Assembly (NCBI GenBank): GCA_023014335.1
Contig: JAECYW010000036.1
Location: 372,001-436,000, forward strand
DNA: 64,000 nucleotides
Source: Galerina marginata
Lineage: Eukaryota; Basidiomycota; Agaricomycetes; Agaricales; Galerinaceae
Direction of reading: 5' to 3'
Every line of letters starts with the position of its first letter. Positions within the stretch are counted from its first letter, which is position 1. A program made the position numbers and the translations under genes. Shown piece by piece: positions 12,797-24,844 of this stretch. The notes beneath the pieces were generated by a model, which saw only the letters and a program-made list of their open reading frames with translations, was not told the origin of the DNA and made no database searches.

Positions 12797-14298
12797 TCAA
12801 ACTTTTCTAAATGCATCGCTGGTTAATACAAGAGGGAAGAACACATACCGTTTTTTCAGCATGGCCACGTACTTATCAGTCACTATACGAGAAGTCGTGT
12901 CTTCAACGTCCTCGTAGGTAGGATCATAAATTTCTCCAGGGAAGAAGGGTGTTCGCCGCGGGATTTGGGACGTACTACAAAGCGAAAGAATGATTCAGAA
13001 CGATGGTATGTTTTTTTTTTGTTAGGACGTCATACCTTTTATCTAGCAATGCGAGAGCTTTGGTTCCTCGTTCTTCGATTTTTTTGACGGTATCAGCTTC
13101 CTCGTTGAATACGTCTCGACATTGGTTGGCAAAGTGAAGCGCCGTTTCCCAGTCCTTATTCGAGATCCGACTTCGGGGTATGGAAGAACTCTACACGCTC
13201 ACGTCAGAATGCGTTAGTTAATACAAATTATTCCCTAAGCTCTGCACTCACCTCCGGGTTATTGATATTATCCCTGGACCCGCTTTTTTCCATAATATCC
13301 TTCAACGAGGCGATATACCCGTCCAACAAGATCCCAAATATTTTGTTTGTCACTGGTGGTGAGAAAGACGGTTAGATTTGGGTCGAAAGTCCTAAGACGC
13401 AACTGACGTTCGATCATGTCGGTGCAAACATGTTCTCTGCTCGGTCCAACGGACAGAGTTTCGTCGTTGAAGAAGGTTTGCGTATTCGGGTCGTATTTGA
13501 AGAATTTGAACGTTGTGAAATCAGAGAGAAGGCCGTAGATTTTTAGGGTATTCAGGTCGTAATTCGCGTTTCTGTTAGCAGCGGCTTGGAGAAAATTGAG
13601 GATCGTGGATGGTAAGAAATTGTTTCAAATGAAGCTCACAGAGGATTGCGATGAACAGTTGAGCGACGTAATTGGAGAATGGCACTCCCGTAAGAAGGTG
13701 CTTGAGCTCGACGACGAGGAACAAGGTACCTCCAATGAACAACACCTACACATGAATACTATAAAAGGCCGAGAGACTGAGAACCGAACTCACTTGATGT
13801 TCGACTTTGCCTCCACTCGACTCCAGCGTCAGTTCTTCCCGCATGTCAATTATACGACTACGGAAAAGCGCGATAAGAGGGATCAGAAACTGGGAAACTG
13901 GGAATAAGCCCAATACAGCATGAAAGCTCGACTGAACAGACCGGTTCTAAAAGACGAAGTGTGCCGTCTTCTGTCATTTGACTCCCCTTCTCACCATACA
14001 CATCCATCCATGGCCATGCGCCTATAGCGAGTCGAGTGTGAAATAAAAGAGGAAGATCGTAGCTTGGGGTTTTTTTGGTGGGAAGGATGATCATGGTGGT
14101 TAGGTAGTCGTTTACGAGTGGAGGATTGAACTTTTCTCCGTGGTCGGACACGAAATCTTCCCAATTTACGGTGGAGGATGAGGATGGTGACTGCTTGATT
14201 TGCTCTTCGGCGATTAACGCGGTCAACACGGGGTGGAGGCTCTCTGGAAGACTGGGGTCTTCCAGGATTTCGCGGAGTTCAGCTATGGTAGTCGGCAT
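12797..14298 (-). CDS. Uncharacterised basidiomycete protein with ExK nuclease-like motif
   Basis: Eight exons splice in frame to 375 residues: 14298-13942, 13889-13794, 13745-13640, 13584-13408, 13352-13252, 13190-13036, 12974-12849 and 12806-12797. After an N-terminal helical part (MPTTIAELREILEDPSLPES), residues 152-166 form a hydrophobic strand ending VVELK, with a Gln in YVAQLF about 14 residues later. This is the E-x-K ... Q layout of PD-(D/E)XK nuclease folds. Then come IYGLLSDFTTFKFF and a DMIE-LTNKIF helix, features I associate with an unnamed protein family common in basidiomycetes. An upstream catalytic Asp is not obvious. The C-terminus is basic (KKRKV), which could be a nuclear localisation signal. 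The last intron is 42 nt and in phase, so retention would also give an open protein. Function is unproven; nuclease activity is inference. Confidence 0.72.
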
Positions 14299-14689
14299 TG
14301 TGTAGGATATGAAGCGGTAATGAGAGTAGTCGTAGTCAGTTGAGCGTCTTATCAAGGTATCAACCTCCTTTCTTTACTACGATGACCGGACGCTCAGACT
14401 TCGAATGTCTTACCCTCCTTTTGTAAACGGCAAATTCTACTTTAAGATAAACAGTGTGATGAGATTCAAAGTATGCATAATAGATATTTTTTGAGCCTAA
14501 CGATATTGAAGTGTTCCAAGATTCACAAGGAGGGTAAAATCATCCGATGAGGCCAGCGCTTTGAGCCATCGCCGAAGCTGTCTCAGTATATTGCCAGGGG
14601 CGTGTGGGCCGATGGACTATTTTCAATTTGGGTGTGTTGACTTTGGCGGTTGGACAGGGTACGGGTTATTGTGTGGTAGGGCGGGCGAG

Positions 14690-15260
14690 GGTGATTTGGG
14701 AATAGCCCTAGGGGCGCGTCGTGTCATCGCGTCAGTCACGTGTATCCTGTTGGGATCAATTTTCAGGTTTCTCTCGTCTGCCCGCCTCCGCCCTCCCCAC
14801 CATCAGTCGGTTTTCCTTGTCTGTTTTTCCGCGTACAATTCTCTCTCGAACCTCTACTGCGTACAGAAATTACTTCTAGGAGTCTAGGACTCTTTGCTCT
14901 GGAATCTTTTATGCCTTGACCATCTCAACGACCGGTGTGACACCACGCTCCATTACTCTTTTTTGAGATATCCTGGATGTTTTAGCGCGAGTTTCAGGTT
15001 GAGGCGAGTAAACAACCTTATCGGACGTTGCTGATTGCTGATCCTCTCTAGGCACTCCAGCTCGTATCACGACAAGCCGCCTTGGCTGGTCTGCGATTCT
15101 TCTGACGTTACGAGACCCACGACCGCGCTGAACTCGTATTGTCATTGGAGTAGAAAGACAAGCTAGTAGAGGAACGAGTGACTAGGTATGTACTTCCCAG
15201 TCTGTTCCTTCCTCTGAAGTCGAAGCTGAACATGCTCTGTCGTTCTGTAGGTCCCTGTTT
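14690..15260 (+). repeat. Diverged dispersed repeat, copy 1
   Basis: Shares a series of collinear blocks with 21865-22420. Both have GGGGCGCGTCG followed by ATCG and a CACGTGT motif, a shared TTGTCTGTTT, a GCGTACAG block, then GATATCCTGGATG versus GATCTCCTGGATG, and GTGACTAGGTA followed by a GTTC-TTCCTCT stretch. The order and spacing match across about 550 bases, though with many substitutions and small indels. No terminal repeats or open frame identify the class. Likely two old copies of the same element or an old segmental copy. Confidence 0.55.
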
Positions 15261-16663
15261 AGGCTCACGCTTCACCTCCCAGGACGCACTCTTCCCCCCA
15301 ATCCTTGAGCTGCAAGCACACGATTACCGTGTTCTAAGCGTGTTTCCGGCCTCACTTATCAAGCTGCGGCCATCGTCTCACTGGCTCTTTTGTTCTGAAT
15401 TGGGAAATTGAGCCCTAGTCGAGCAACTAGTTCAATCCCGTCATCTTCTGAACATGCCCACCGACTTATCGACCCGCCGTTGTCAATCGCTTCCTTTGAG
15501 CCTCTGCCACGCTTATCTGCCACCATCACGACGCTTATCACGTTCGACGTTCTTGGATCCGACCTCGAACCTTTGCTCGACACACATAGACAGGGATTTG
15601 AAAGAAATTGTCTTTACTACGACCGATTCCGCGCGTCGTGCCTCGCGTTCTCGACCTTTCATACTTACAGAGCCGACTTTCATTCTCAGGACACGGATTT
15701 AGGGAACAAGACCCGTCGAATCTCACAAAGCACATGGAGTCGACTTGAAGTCCTTCCCAAACTTTGGCCCTTCTAATTACCGCCCCGTCTCGGTGTCGAT
15801 TTCCTTTACATCCACTTATCCCATCCTCGTCAAACTTCAGACGTGTCACTCGTATCCCCTTCATTCGTCAGAGCATCCGCTACCAACCAGGCCGCCGCTT
15901 ACACCCAACGATGTCTCCCTGCTAGCGAAGATCACGTTCGGCTTCGGGCTCGACCTGAAATTTGGGGAAACGGTTCATTGCAGCCCGTGTGGTGCAGTCC
16001 TGAGGTTGGGATTCCCTATCGCAAAAGATGGTTGGCGCCGATGGGCTGTATAAGCGTCGTGAAATCGGCCAATGATTAGCGAATGGGCGAAGACGTGGCT
16101 TCGGAAAGCTTCTTTCGCCTCCATCCTGAACACTCTCTGCTTCAGCCCGCGATATTTGCCCGACTTCGACGAAGTTGGCGGGACTACACGCATATATGCA
16201 CCTCCGAACCTTCTCGCCCCGACGTTCATTCACTCCCTCAATAGCGGAACACTGTCTTCGTCCTTCCCGGTACTACACGACGATGCCCTCAACTACCGAC
16301 AGTGGCCATTTGAGGTGCACGAATGGCTTCGGTTTTCTCGTAGCTCAACGCCGTCCATCACGTCCATCTGTCGTCATTCTCCTCCCTGATATCTGTTTGA
16401 CCTGGCATAAAACCTCCAGCCTTCACGCTGCTGCACGATGACACTATCCTCGTTATTCTCTCGGCCTCCGCCCATGCGCTTGAAGAAGCCTTCTGCGTGA
16501 ATGTCGTCCAAACCAGTTCGCTGTGGGTTAGGGCACAGGTTCACGACCCTTGGAAGATGAAGCCGCTGTTGGAGCAGTTCTGTGGAAGCATGCGATGCTG
16601 ATGGTGGGCGTGTGGCTTATGGGCGTGCATATGGTGATAGAACCTACATTTGCGAGCGAGGAG

Positions 16664-16690
16664 AAGGAGGAGGAGGAGGAGGAGGAGAGA
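16664..16690 (+). repeat. (GAG)n microsatellite
   Basis: Run of GAG/GGA trinucleotides, about eight units, in otherwise gene-poor sequence. Confidence 0.8.
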
Positions 16691-18679
16691 AGACTGGGCT
16701 TTCCCGAAACGCCGGCCCGTGGCGGTGCCTCGATTTAGGAGAGGATTTTCACGTCTTCGAAATCTACATCCTGCCCACCGTTTGTCAGCATGATCCACCT
16801 CGTCAGCAACGTACTTGCTGGTTCGTCCATTGAAGTCAACGTAACTGGCCGCTCCTTTTCTCGACTTCGACGTTTCAACGGTCAATCTCGCCTACGACAG
16901 TTCGCGCCATGTCATCACTCTCGACTTCTTTCCTCAGCACGATCCTCCTTGTCATCCTCATCCTCGATGGTTCAGACATCGAGGACCACCTCCCTGCCAT
17001 TTCCTCTCTCGACTTTCACGTTTTGGGCCCGTCTTCGCCTTTGACTTCCCGCCACGTCATCACTGCCTCAAGTACTTGAGCCAGAGGCTGTACCTGCGAT
17101 CGATCTGCGTAGGCTTTTGCTTATCGACGAGTGCTGCTCGTAACCCCCTCCCTCAGCGTCTTTCCTTCCGCGTTAAACCAGGGAGTCGAAGAACCATCCG
17201 TCGATGATGTTATGGCGGCGTATTTGCAGCGGCCATCTACGGCGGTCCACTCGTACGAACTCGTACGATCGATCACACCGCCACCGTGGTGAAATTGACG
17301 AAAACTTCTGAGCATGAAAGGTCGAAGCTAGGAGCAGGGATGGTGGGTCTGACGTTGGTTATGCATCTGCAGATGGGGTGGTGCAGGACGGGAGGCGAGC
17401 AGGTCGGAGCCGAACAAGATGGAGGAGGAAGAGGCGGGAAAGAAGAGATGGGTCCTGAGATACTCGCTGCTGAACCCGCTGGCGGAGGGCGTTGGCCTGG
17501 ATATGCAGATATCCCATTTTCCACGTCTTCAAAGCTTATCTCCCGACCTATATTCATCAAGACGATCTACCTCGCCGTCGTCGGTTACAGTGATTCATAG
17601 GCTGAAGTCCACGTACCCGCCTTTGCTTCCCTCGGTTTTCATGTTTCGAGGCTCGTTTTCGTTCCGTCTTCCCCCCTGCTGGAATTTGGACGTTTCCCTA
17701 CTGGCCTTATCAGTGGACATGTTGGTTCATTTACCAAATTTGGCGTCTTCTTCCTCAATCTTCATGTCTTTTATTTCAATGGTGAGTTCTCGTATTCGAT
17801 TACCTCTTTCTCCGATTTGAACTTGTTTTCTCAAGCACCAGCGAACCTATGAGCGGCTGTGGGTGCAGCTCAGCTCGATCTCCGTGTATGACTGTTTCTC
17901 CGACGGCGACAGCGACAGGCGCTGCTCGTACCACAATCCAACCTTCGTGATTTATTTCAACATTTGTACTTGTTGTACTGTGCAACGAACGGCTGCCGAC
18001 CGTCCACCTCGTCCATCGTCATGTTTTATTATCAATTATCCTATCCCTACTTACGGAGGAGATCACCTTCAGAATGTTCAGCGGTCAAAAACCTTAGTCC
18101 GCTACTTTGAGGCTGGGTGTTAAATGCGGGCTGGGGAGGACGAGACCGCGCCCGCTGCCTGGGAGCGCTGTTTCCCTGGAGGCTGGCGGGTTTGGATGTA
18201 TGTATATTAGTTTGAGAGTTGGTGTGGGATTCTCGTTCGGGTCATCGGAGTTCTTTGCTTGTCGATTCCTTCATTTTCGTAATCCTTTATCCCCACTTTG
18301 GCTTGTTTCCTGTTTTTAGTCTTCTGTCCATGCGGAGGGTGTCGTTACTTTTGGGTGGTTCTGAGTTCGTACAGCACATTCCGCCTTCATCTTCTTCCTC
18401 GACTGCTTGCTTTTAAGCATACATTGGCCTCTGTTTTCCCAATCTGAATCACGAGCGGCGGCACGCGCGAGTCAACCGGCGCACATTTCTGCTTATTAAG
18501 TCGCTGCTTGTACCGCTTCTAACCTGCAATAACAGTGCCTTGATGACGACTGAGTAAGGTCGCTAGAATTTCAGGAAGGTAATAGACTCTTAAAACAAAG
18601 AACGTTATTATATTCATATGCGTAAAACATCCATTCTATCAACTACTTATCTATTCCCTTTCGAAGGTAGGTAATTCAG

Positions 18680-20128
18680 TCATTCAATATTGTAAAATAG
18701 GCGGAGGTTCGCTCCTTCCACTACAAACGCCGTGTTAGCGGTGATAGGTTGCTTGCGAAGTACATTTGCACTGGCAGTAACATCGAGTAAGTCAGCATGT
18801 GGAACGACGAGATGAAGTGAAGTTATCACGGCGCGAGCGACGGTTTGAGAACTTCCTGGTGAAGGGTTTCCTGCTGCGAGTTGGTTTCTTCGTTGAATCG
18901 CCGATAAAACGTGTAACCCAATGACTGAACCACATCGAAATGATTCCAGTGACGGTAAAAATTTGCCTTGTGCTAGCCTTTCCGAGTTAAGGGATCCTAT
19001 TTGAAGGCCTAATTCGAGATCGAGGTCGCGAACAGTTGGAATAGCTTCAAAGAACCTCTCCATGTTGCTGTTGGAAACAATGTTATGCGAGCGAGATGCC
19101 GTTGATAGACTCCTCTGTCGAAGGCGACAGAAAAACGGAGCAAGAGCGAGGGATTGTAACGATGGCATCATTCGAAGCATTGGTATGAATATTTCGGGAT
19201 TCCATCCATTCGTGACGTCTTCTAATTCGATTCGCAGGGAAGTAAGAGCTGGTGCGTGGAGTACGCTGAACATTCGCGTATCGCGAATCGGGTCAATTAC
19301 AATGAGATGCAATTTTTCGAGGACGTTGGCGATGATAGGTTGGAATGGGAATATAAAGGAGGCGACAGCCGGACTGGGAATATGCTGGTTGGTAAACTTC
19401 ACCTGAAAACGCCCGTTAGTCAAGGAATTAGCAGCCATTCGAACGACGGTGAGGAAAACATCTGGCGGCATCGGCATGGTCCCGAGATCAATGCTTGCTA
19501 GTTGATCCCAGGGTAGCCCAAGGTGGTAGGGGTGTATCCAGTTAAGGAGGTGAAATGTGATATCGTGCAGGAATGGTAAGTTTCGAAAGACGGAAAACTG
19601 GGCATATTCCGAGGGGAGAATCGTTGAACGATGGTTGGAAAACTGGTTCACGAGAACGAGGTCCGCCTTTTCTAGTGAGAGGAAAAGGCTAGGGGGTAGG
19701 GTGAAGAAGGCGCGTATCGTCGCATCGGTTGCAAGAGTGCCGGTGAGAGCGATGATGCGCTGGATGCAGGGTAAAATAATGTGGTCTACAATGGAGAATG
19801 TACCCGCGCCGTACACGAGTTGTTGGGTGGATGTTGGGTTTGATCCGTGGTTGTAATGTCTGAAATCTTGAGCAAAGTTTATAGAAACGAGAACTCCTTG
19901 GGATCTTCGGAGCCAAAGGTCGGACAACTGCCTGGACCCGGCCGGTACTACTGTGAGAAAGATAACGTCGCGCCAGAGAAAAGGTGACGATTCAATCAAA
20001 ATTCGCCATCTATGGCAAACGGCCAATAGGTAAGCTCTGGTATCGGTGGCGGGGGCGGGAATAACTACTGGTCCCACCACTGTGTGGCAGAAAATATCGG
20101 TAAGTGTTGTATCCGACAGTCGCTGCAT
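18680..20128 (-). CDS. F-box domain protein
   Basis: Single-exon gene of 482 residues. The N-terminus (residues 1 to about 58: LSDTTLTDIF, then LLAVCHRWRILIESSPFLWRDV) is the degenerate F-box common in basidiomycete F-box expansions: L..E/D-L-x-x-I-F, V-C-x-x-W-R, P-x-L-W. F-box proteins act as substrate receptors of SCF ubiquitin ligases by binding Skp1. The remainder is Leu-rich with LRR-like periodicity (IDLGTMPMPP, LHLIVIDPI, LTSLRIELE, LQSLALAPF, VRDLDLELG), as in family members that use leucine-rich repeats to bind substrate. Start chosen at the ATG at 20128, directly before the F-box. No frameshift or stop. It stands alone, with gene-poor sequence on both sides. Confidence 0.85.
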   Translation of the reverse strand: MQRLSDTTLTDIFCHTVVGPVVIPAPATDTRAYLLAVCHRWRILIESSPFLWRDVIFLTVVPAGSRQLSDLWLRRSQGVLVSINFAQDFRHYNHGSNPTSTQQLVYGAGTFSIVDHIILPCIQRIIALTGTLATDATIRAFFTLPPSLFLSLEKADLVLVNQFSNHRSTILPSEYAQFSVFRNLPFLHDITFHLLNWIHPYHLGLPWDQLASIDLGTMPMPPDVFLTVVRMAANSLTNGRFQVKFTNQHIPSPAVASFIFPFQPIIANVLEKLHLIVIDPIRDTRMFSVLHAPALTSLRIELEDVTNGWNPEIFIPMLRMMPSLQSLALAPFFCRLRQRSLSTASRSHNIVSNSNMERFFEAIPTVRDLDLELGLQIGSLNSERLAQGKFLPSLESFRCGSVIGLHVLSAIQRRNQLAAGNPSPGSSQTVARAVITSLHLVVPHADLLDVTASANVLRKQPITANTAFVVEGANLRLFYNIE

Positions 20129-21864
20129 GTTTTGGGGATTAAACGAGCCGCTGTAGGAGAAGAGTGGAGTTAGAATGGAACACGACCACGGTTAAGGGCG
20201 AAATAAAAAAGATCCTCACTTTCAATGGTTCGAGAAGTGGCGATCTGGCCGTCGGAAAAAGCTGCGTCGTGCTTTATAGCCAAATAGTTGGGGATAAGGG
20301 AAGTGCAGCAGTAGCATAATTAAAGGGTATTCTGAAAACCTCAGGTCAATGGGGCAGACATGCCATGCACCTTGCCAGCATAACCGAGCGGGACGTGCCG
20401 ATTTTTATGACAGGGGAACATAGGGAACTGGAGGCGAGACAGACAACTGCACCGGGTGATGCTTGGCGTTGACGCCATTCCTTTTGCGATACTTCTAAAA
20501 ACAAGGGTCAAATGGAGTCCCTATGAACAAAAAGCAATGCGGCAGTCAGCTGAATCAACTCGTTGTAATGGCTGTTTCTGAGCCCTGAAAGTTCCTTGCA
20601 GCAAGCACATTTTCTTTAAAGTTCAAGTCGAAGCCGCCGCTTTTTATTAGCGTGATAAGAGTAGGTAGAATGTTATGTTTTAGCCGTTCGACACCTGGGG
20701 TTTCATGGTCGCTGGAGGCCATTGCGTGGTAGAAGGATCAAAGCCCCAAAATACTCATTGCCGGTTTGTAGACACGTTTTTTTCGCGACAGGTAAAATCT
20801 CAATTTTCTGAACCTCGCCGAACTTAAGATTTATCTTCTTTTGAATAACTACAAGGACGACACGAGTAGGGTAGATGCCGAACAAAAATTTGCACCTGGA
20901 AACGCGATTGTGACCTGTCCGTAATGGTGCCGGCGACTTCAGTGTCCACTGAGGATTATTCATTATGGATCTATGGCCATTCATCTTTCTGCATGAAGGA
21001 AATGGTATTCTACAATCAATGTTGGATCTTGAACCCTTAGAAATACTACCCTGCAAAGTCGATACCAGAAGGCGTTTCAAAGCAGCCTTTATCTTCTTAC
21101 TCTAAATTCTCTGAGTGGACATCCCGGAGAGATTTTTAGTTTACTTGATTCTCATTTGTCAGTGGAAGTTCGAACTTCGACAGTTAGGAGATCAGAGCGG
21201 CGGCAAGGTGCATAGGATGTATAGCAGACAATTTAGTCATTACCCATCTTGTTACTTTGCCTTGCGGCTTCTGAATGGGATAAACATGAGTGCAATGTGG
21301 TGCGAGAATTGTGCGGTTCCTTGAACATCTCCACACCCTGCAAAATAACGGCAACATACCGAGTCAATCGGTTCGAATTACCTGAAGCTTTGCAAGGGAA
21401 TGACACGTAAAATTAGAAGAACCGGTATGCTATTTAACGAATGGAACGCGCAAGCTGTGAAGTCAAATGCAATTAATTTTTAGATACCGACGCTTTTAAA
21501 TCGTCCGATTGAGGAGGAACTAAAGAACGGCCGCATTTCATTTGGTTACTCGACCTCATGGTAAGCCGCTGGTAGCTTATGGACAATTCGAAACTTATAA
21601 GGAAGGAGAAATGAGGGACATTGTAAATGAATTGGGGGCGTCTATACTTCTTAGGTAAAACGACCCAGAAGCAAAATATAGTCCAATGTTCTGGCGAAAA
21701 CAAACAAATGTGAAAGCTCGCGTTCTTCTCGCGACGTATTCAATCGGGGAAGACTTCACCGAAATGTGGCAAGCAATAGAAGGGCTGTAATAATAATTTT
21801 CCATATTGATAACTATTTATAATAAATTGCTCTGCAGGTAGCCATATGTTAGATGTGCATTCGG
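20129..21864. other. Gap with no recognisable gene
   Basis: The first few hundred bases are the F-box gene's upstream region. The open frames at 20703-21080 (-) and 21595-21946 (-) lack family features and splice context. No RNA gene seen. Confidence 0.45.
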
Positions 21865-22420
21865 GAATAGGGGCGCGTCGCGTTATCGTATCAGCCACGT
21901 GTTCACTGTCCACTGTTGGGTTCAAATTTGCCGTCCTCCACCACAATCGTCCACTCTTCCGAATCCTTGTCTGTTTCCTCTGCGTACAGTTATTTCTCGG
22001 TCCTCTACGACATGCCTAATTCGCCTCTAGGCTCTACTCTTTGGGGATCTCTGGCGCCTTGAAGATCCAAACTACTCGTGTGACGCCGTGCATTATGCAT
22101 GCAAGCACTCTTTTTTCCAACTCTCTTCACGATCTCCTGGATGTCGTCATGGATTCCAAATCTCCGGTGAGAAACAACATTCTGTTGAGCTGGACCTTTT
22201 TCTGACATTTTTCAAGAACAATGACTCGAATTATGACAATTCGGCTTTGCAATTTTTCTCCTGTGATAAGGCTCACGAACTCGCCGACTTCGCACTATCT
22301 TTGGAATGGAAAGCCGAGGTAATAGAAGAATGTGACTAGGTACGTACCTCCTGGCTCGTTCTTCCTCTATATTCGTCATTGAACACACTTTGTTGTTCTC
22401 CAGCTCGATGTTGGCGCAAT
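21865..22420 (+). repeat. Diverged dispersed repeat, copy 2
   Basis: Second copy of the repeat described at 14690. It starts with GGGGCGCGTCGCG / CACGTGT and runs through TTGTCTGTTT, GCGTACAG, GATCTCCTGGATG and GTGACTAGGTA in the same order. Homology may continue weakly to about 22700. No coding capacity. Confidence 0.55.
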
Positions 22421-23855
22421 TCAACCCATTCCAAGATTTACTTTCCTCGCGATCCTTGCCCTTCAAACACGATATCATCGCATTCCACGGCTATTTCTTG
22501 CTCCCCGTCTCAAGCCGCGCCTCCTCCTTTGCTCGTCCCAAATTCTGCAACGGGAAGGAGAGCTTCAGTCACCCGACAAGGTCCTGTAATCCCCTCATTT
22601 CCCGAAGTTCCCACCGACTTCCCGATCCCTCTTAACTACCTTCTTTGAACTTCCCTACCTGCCACCATTACTGCGAGACTCGATCGCCAGGACAATTCGT
22701 CGTCTAACCTCCAGCAGAACGTGCACTAATTATTCCCACTCGGTCATCACCAACCCCTACCCCCTCTCCGCCCCGGAAGATGATGCAGAATATCCGGACC
22801 ATCTGCTCTGTATTTATTTATTGGCCGTCAAGCCTGGGGTCCTGAAGCGGCCGCCGCAGGAGATATTTCGTCACATTCGCTGGTGTAAAGAGAAGCAGCG
22901 CGACGGTGGGAGGTGGAATGAGGCGAGGCAGGGTGGCAGCTGGTGCTGACGTGGCTGATGTTGCTCGCGCCATGCTGGTACTGCCCACTAGGCAGGTGGG
23001 CTCAGGAGCCGGTCATAATCACAAGGGAACTTAAAGACGGCGCTGGAGGAATCACCCTTTGGGGTCTTTAGGGAGTCATTTCGTCAGGTTGACGGATGAA
23101 TTATCGTCTCCCCTACCTTCGTTCCTGGCTAATCCGTTTGCCATGTAGCCTTTCTAATGAACAGTAAACCAAATGGTATCAATTCGCCTTCTGAGATCCG
23201 CTTTTTGTCTAACGATCCTGTCTTGATCAGTACAAACCAGCGTCGCATTTCTTTTGAGAAGGCGCCATTGTAACTCGACCCTGCAGTTGGGAACCTTCGC
23301 GCGTTTACATAGTTCATGTTTAATTCACTGCCAGTTCTCAACTCAGAGTAGGTGCTTCAAATATATGCGTATAGACAGAGAATCAGTGCCAAAAGCGTAA
23401 GGACCTAATAAATAAGTAAGAGGTCCGTCAAGATCGCCGGCCAAGGCAGCTAGGCAGAGTCGATGATATCTGTTTGCGCCGCGGTCCTACGTAATTCATT
23501 CCAGATGTAATGTAATGAAGATTGTGTTCTCTGGTTCAAGCGAGCAGAGAAGGGAGAATGAGAAGTTAATTCAGACTATGACGAATAGCTACACATTGTA
23601 AGAAAGCGAGAAAGAGAATAACTAGGTCAAAAGAAGGCATACAACATGAAAAAAGAAAGGGCTCCGAAAGGCAGACACCGGAAGAATTACTCGGCTAGGT
23701 GAAGCTGTGGGTTAAAGCATTAAACGAGGAAAAAAAGAACCAGTCATTACTGAAGTGAATAGTGAGAAGGTAAATGGCGATCCGGACAAAAAATGCAGAG
23801 CCGCAAAGTAAGAAATAATTGCGATAGACGACATACAAATGCCACATTAGACGAG
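22421..23855. other. Gap with no recognisable gene
   Basis: Pyrimidine-rich then purine-rich sequence without a long frame. The purine-rich run at 23540-23780 on the plus strand has no repeat period that I can see. Confidence 0.45.
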
Positions 23856-24844
23856 TCAGTTCACGGCCCATACATACGCGCCAAACGAAGTTTGAAAAGA
23901 CTCTCCGAGCGACAACAATCCGACATCGGAAGGCAGGGGCACGGAAACGACAGTTCGAAAACCACCGAGAGTCATCAAATCGCAGGTGTCAGCTCCTAGA
24001 CAAAATGCACGATGGAGTGGAAAGAGGCCGCCGACCAATGCTTTGTAGCTCGGGCTGCGCCACCGTGACATTTGACAAGGTTCAAGTAGAGTCAAGGACA
24101 GATTGTCCGCGACGTTTGAGCTAAAAATTATCGTCGTTAGATAAAGAACCAAAATCAGGCCGGATTCAACCCACCAGCCATGTTGAAAAAAGACCCAATC
24201 CGTGACCTGCTCAAGAACTTGAGTGAGTAGAATTACACGAACGAATGAAATCATACCAAGTTCTAGGATACTTCGATTGTATTCTGACGTGCCAAAGGTA
24301 ACGATGCCGATAATACTTGGGGTAGAAACGATCAGTACATGCTGTACACTTATTAGAGACGCAGAAACTTGGACCAGAAAAGGATGTGAAAACGAGAAGT
24401 TAGGACGCCAGGACAATACAGAACACAAAAGACAACCGTAAAAATGTAAGGAAAGCGTACCATTTTCGGACCAAGAAAACAGATTGAACAATACATTCGG
24501 GCCAAAACACTCATAGGAAAGTGCAATAGCCGTTGCTGAGATCAAAAACTCTGCGATGCTCCTCGACAGTAGGCACGAACAGGATGTGTGGGGTTCTGTA
24601 GGAAGCACATCATGACCTCCAAGGAGTCCAGCGCCAAAACGGCGGCAAGGACTTATGGCGAGTATATAACATCCAATAATGCCCAGAGAACTTGAACAAG
24701 GAAATGACGGTATTTATGGTGAACGTTCGCTTTGAACGACCGAGAGGCAGAAAGAGGGGATAAAGGAAGAAAGAAATCAAGACGAACCGGAGTTTCATGT
24801 TGAAATTGTGCACGGATCATTTCCCGATCACGACTGTATGGCAC
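23856..24844 (-). pseudogene. Possible remnant of a multi-pass membrane protein gene
   Basis: Several hydrophobic segments of 18-22 residues are encoded on the minus strand across 24844-23990 (for example ISFVRVILLTQVL, LILVLYLTTIIF), separated by possible short introns, such as a donor after WSENG near 24461. A clean frame cannot be followed from a start codon: frame changes are needed near 24620 and after 24000. I do not recognise the family. The left terminal repeat of the element at 24837-25895 overlaps its 5' end, so insertion may have damaged the gene. Chance hydrophobicity in AT-rich DNA is a real alternative. Confidence 0.3.

Larger units (their letters stand above)
14299..18679. other. 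Long gene-poor region, contains diverged repeat copy 1
   Basis: No intact gene found over about 4.4 kb. The sequence is CT-rich on the plus strand (about 15.2-17.8 kb) and full of short frames that change every 200-300 bases, as expected from decayed mobile DNA. The part at 14690-15200 is related to 21865-22350 (listed separately), and a pyrimidine-rich stretch near 15440-15540 may also pair with 22600-22680. A (GAG)n tract lies at about 16664-16690. Confidence 0.5.

Noticed and set aside
15408..16441. Overlapping frames up to 122 codons
   Set aside because: Several frames on both strands are open together in CT-rich DNA, which composition alone explains; no motif or copy supports them.
19062..19856. 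Plus-strand frames within 18680-20128
   Set aside because: Antisense to the intact F-box gene.
23856..24608. UbiA prenyltransferase or wax synthase
   Set aside because: I tried both because of the hydrophobic helices, but the diagnostic Asp-rich or His motifs are absent.
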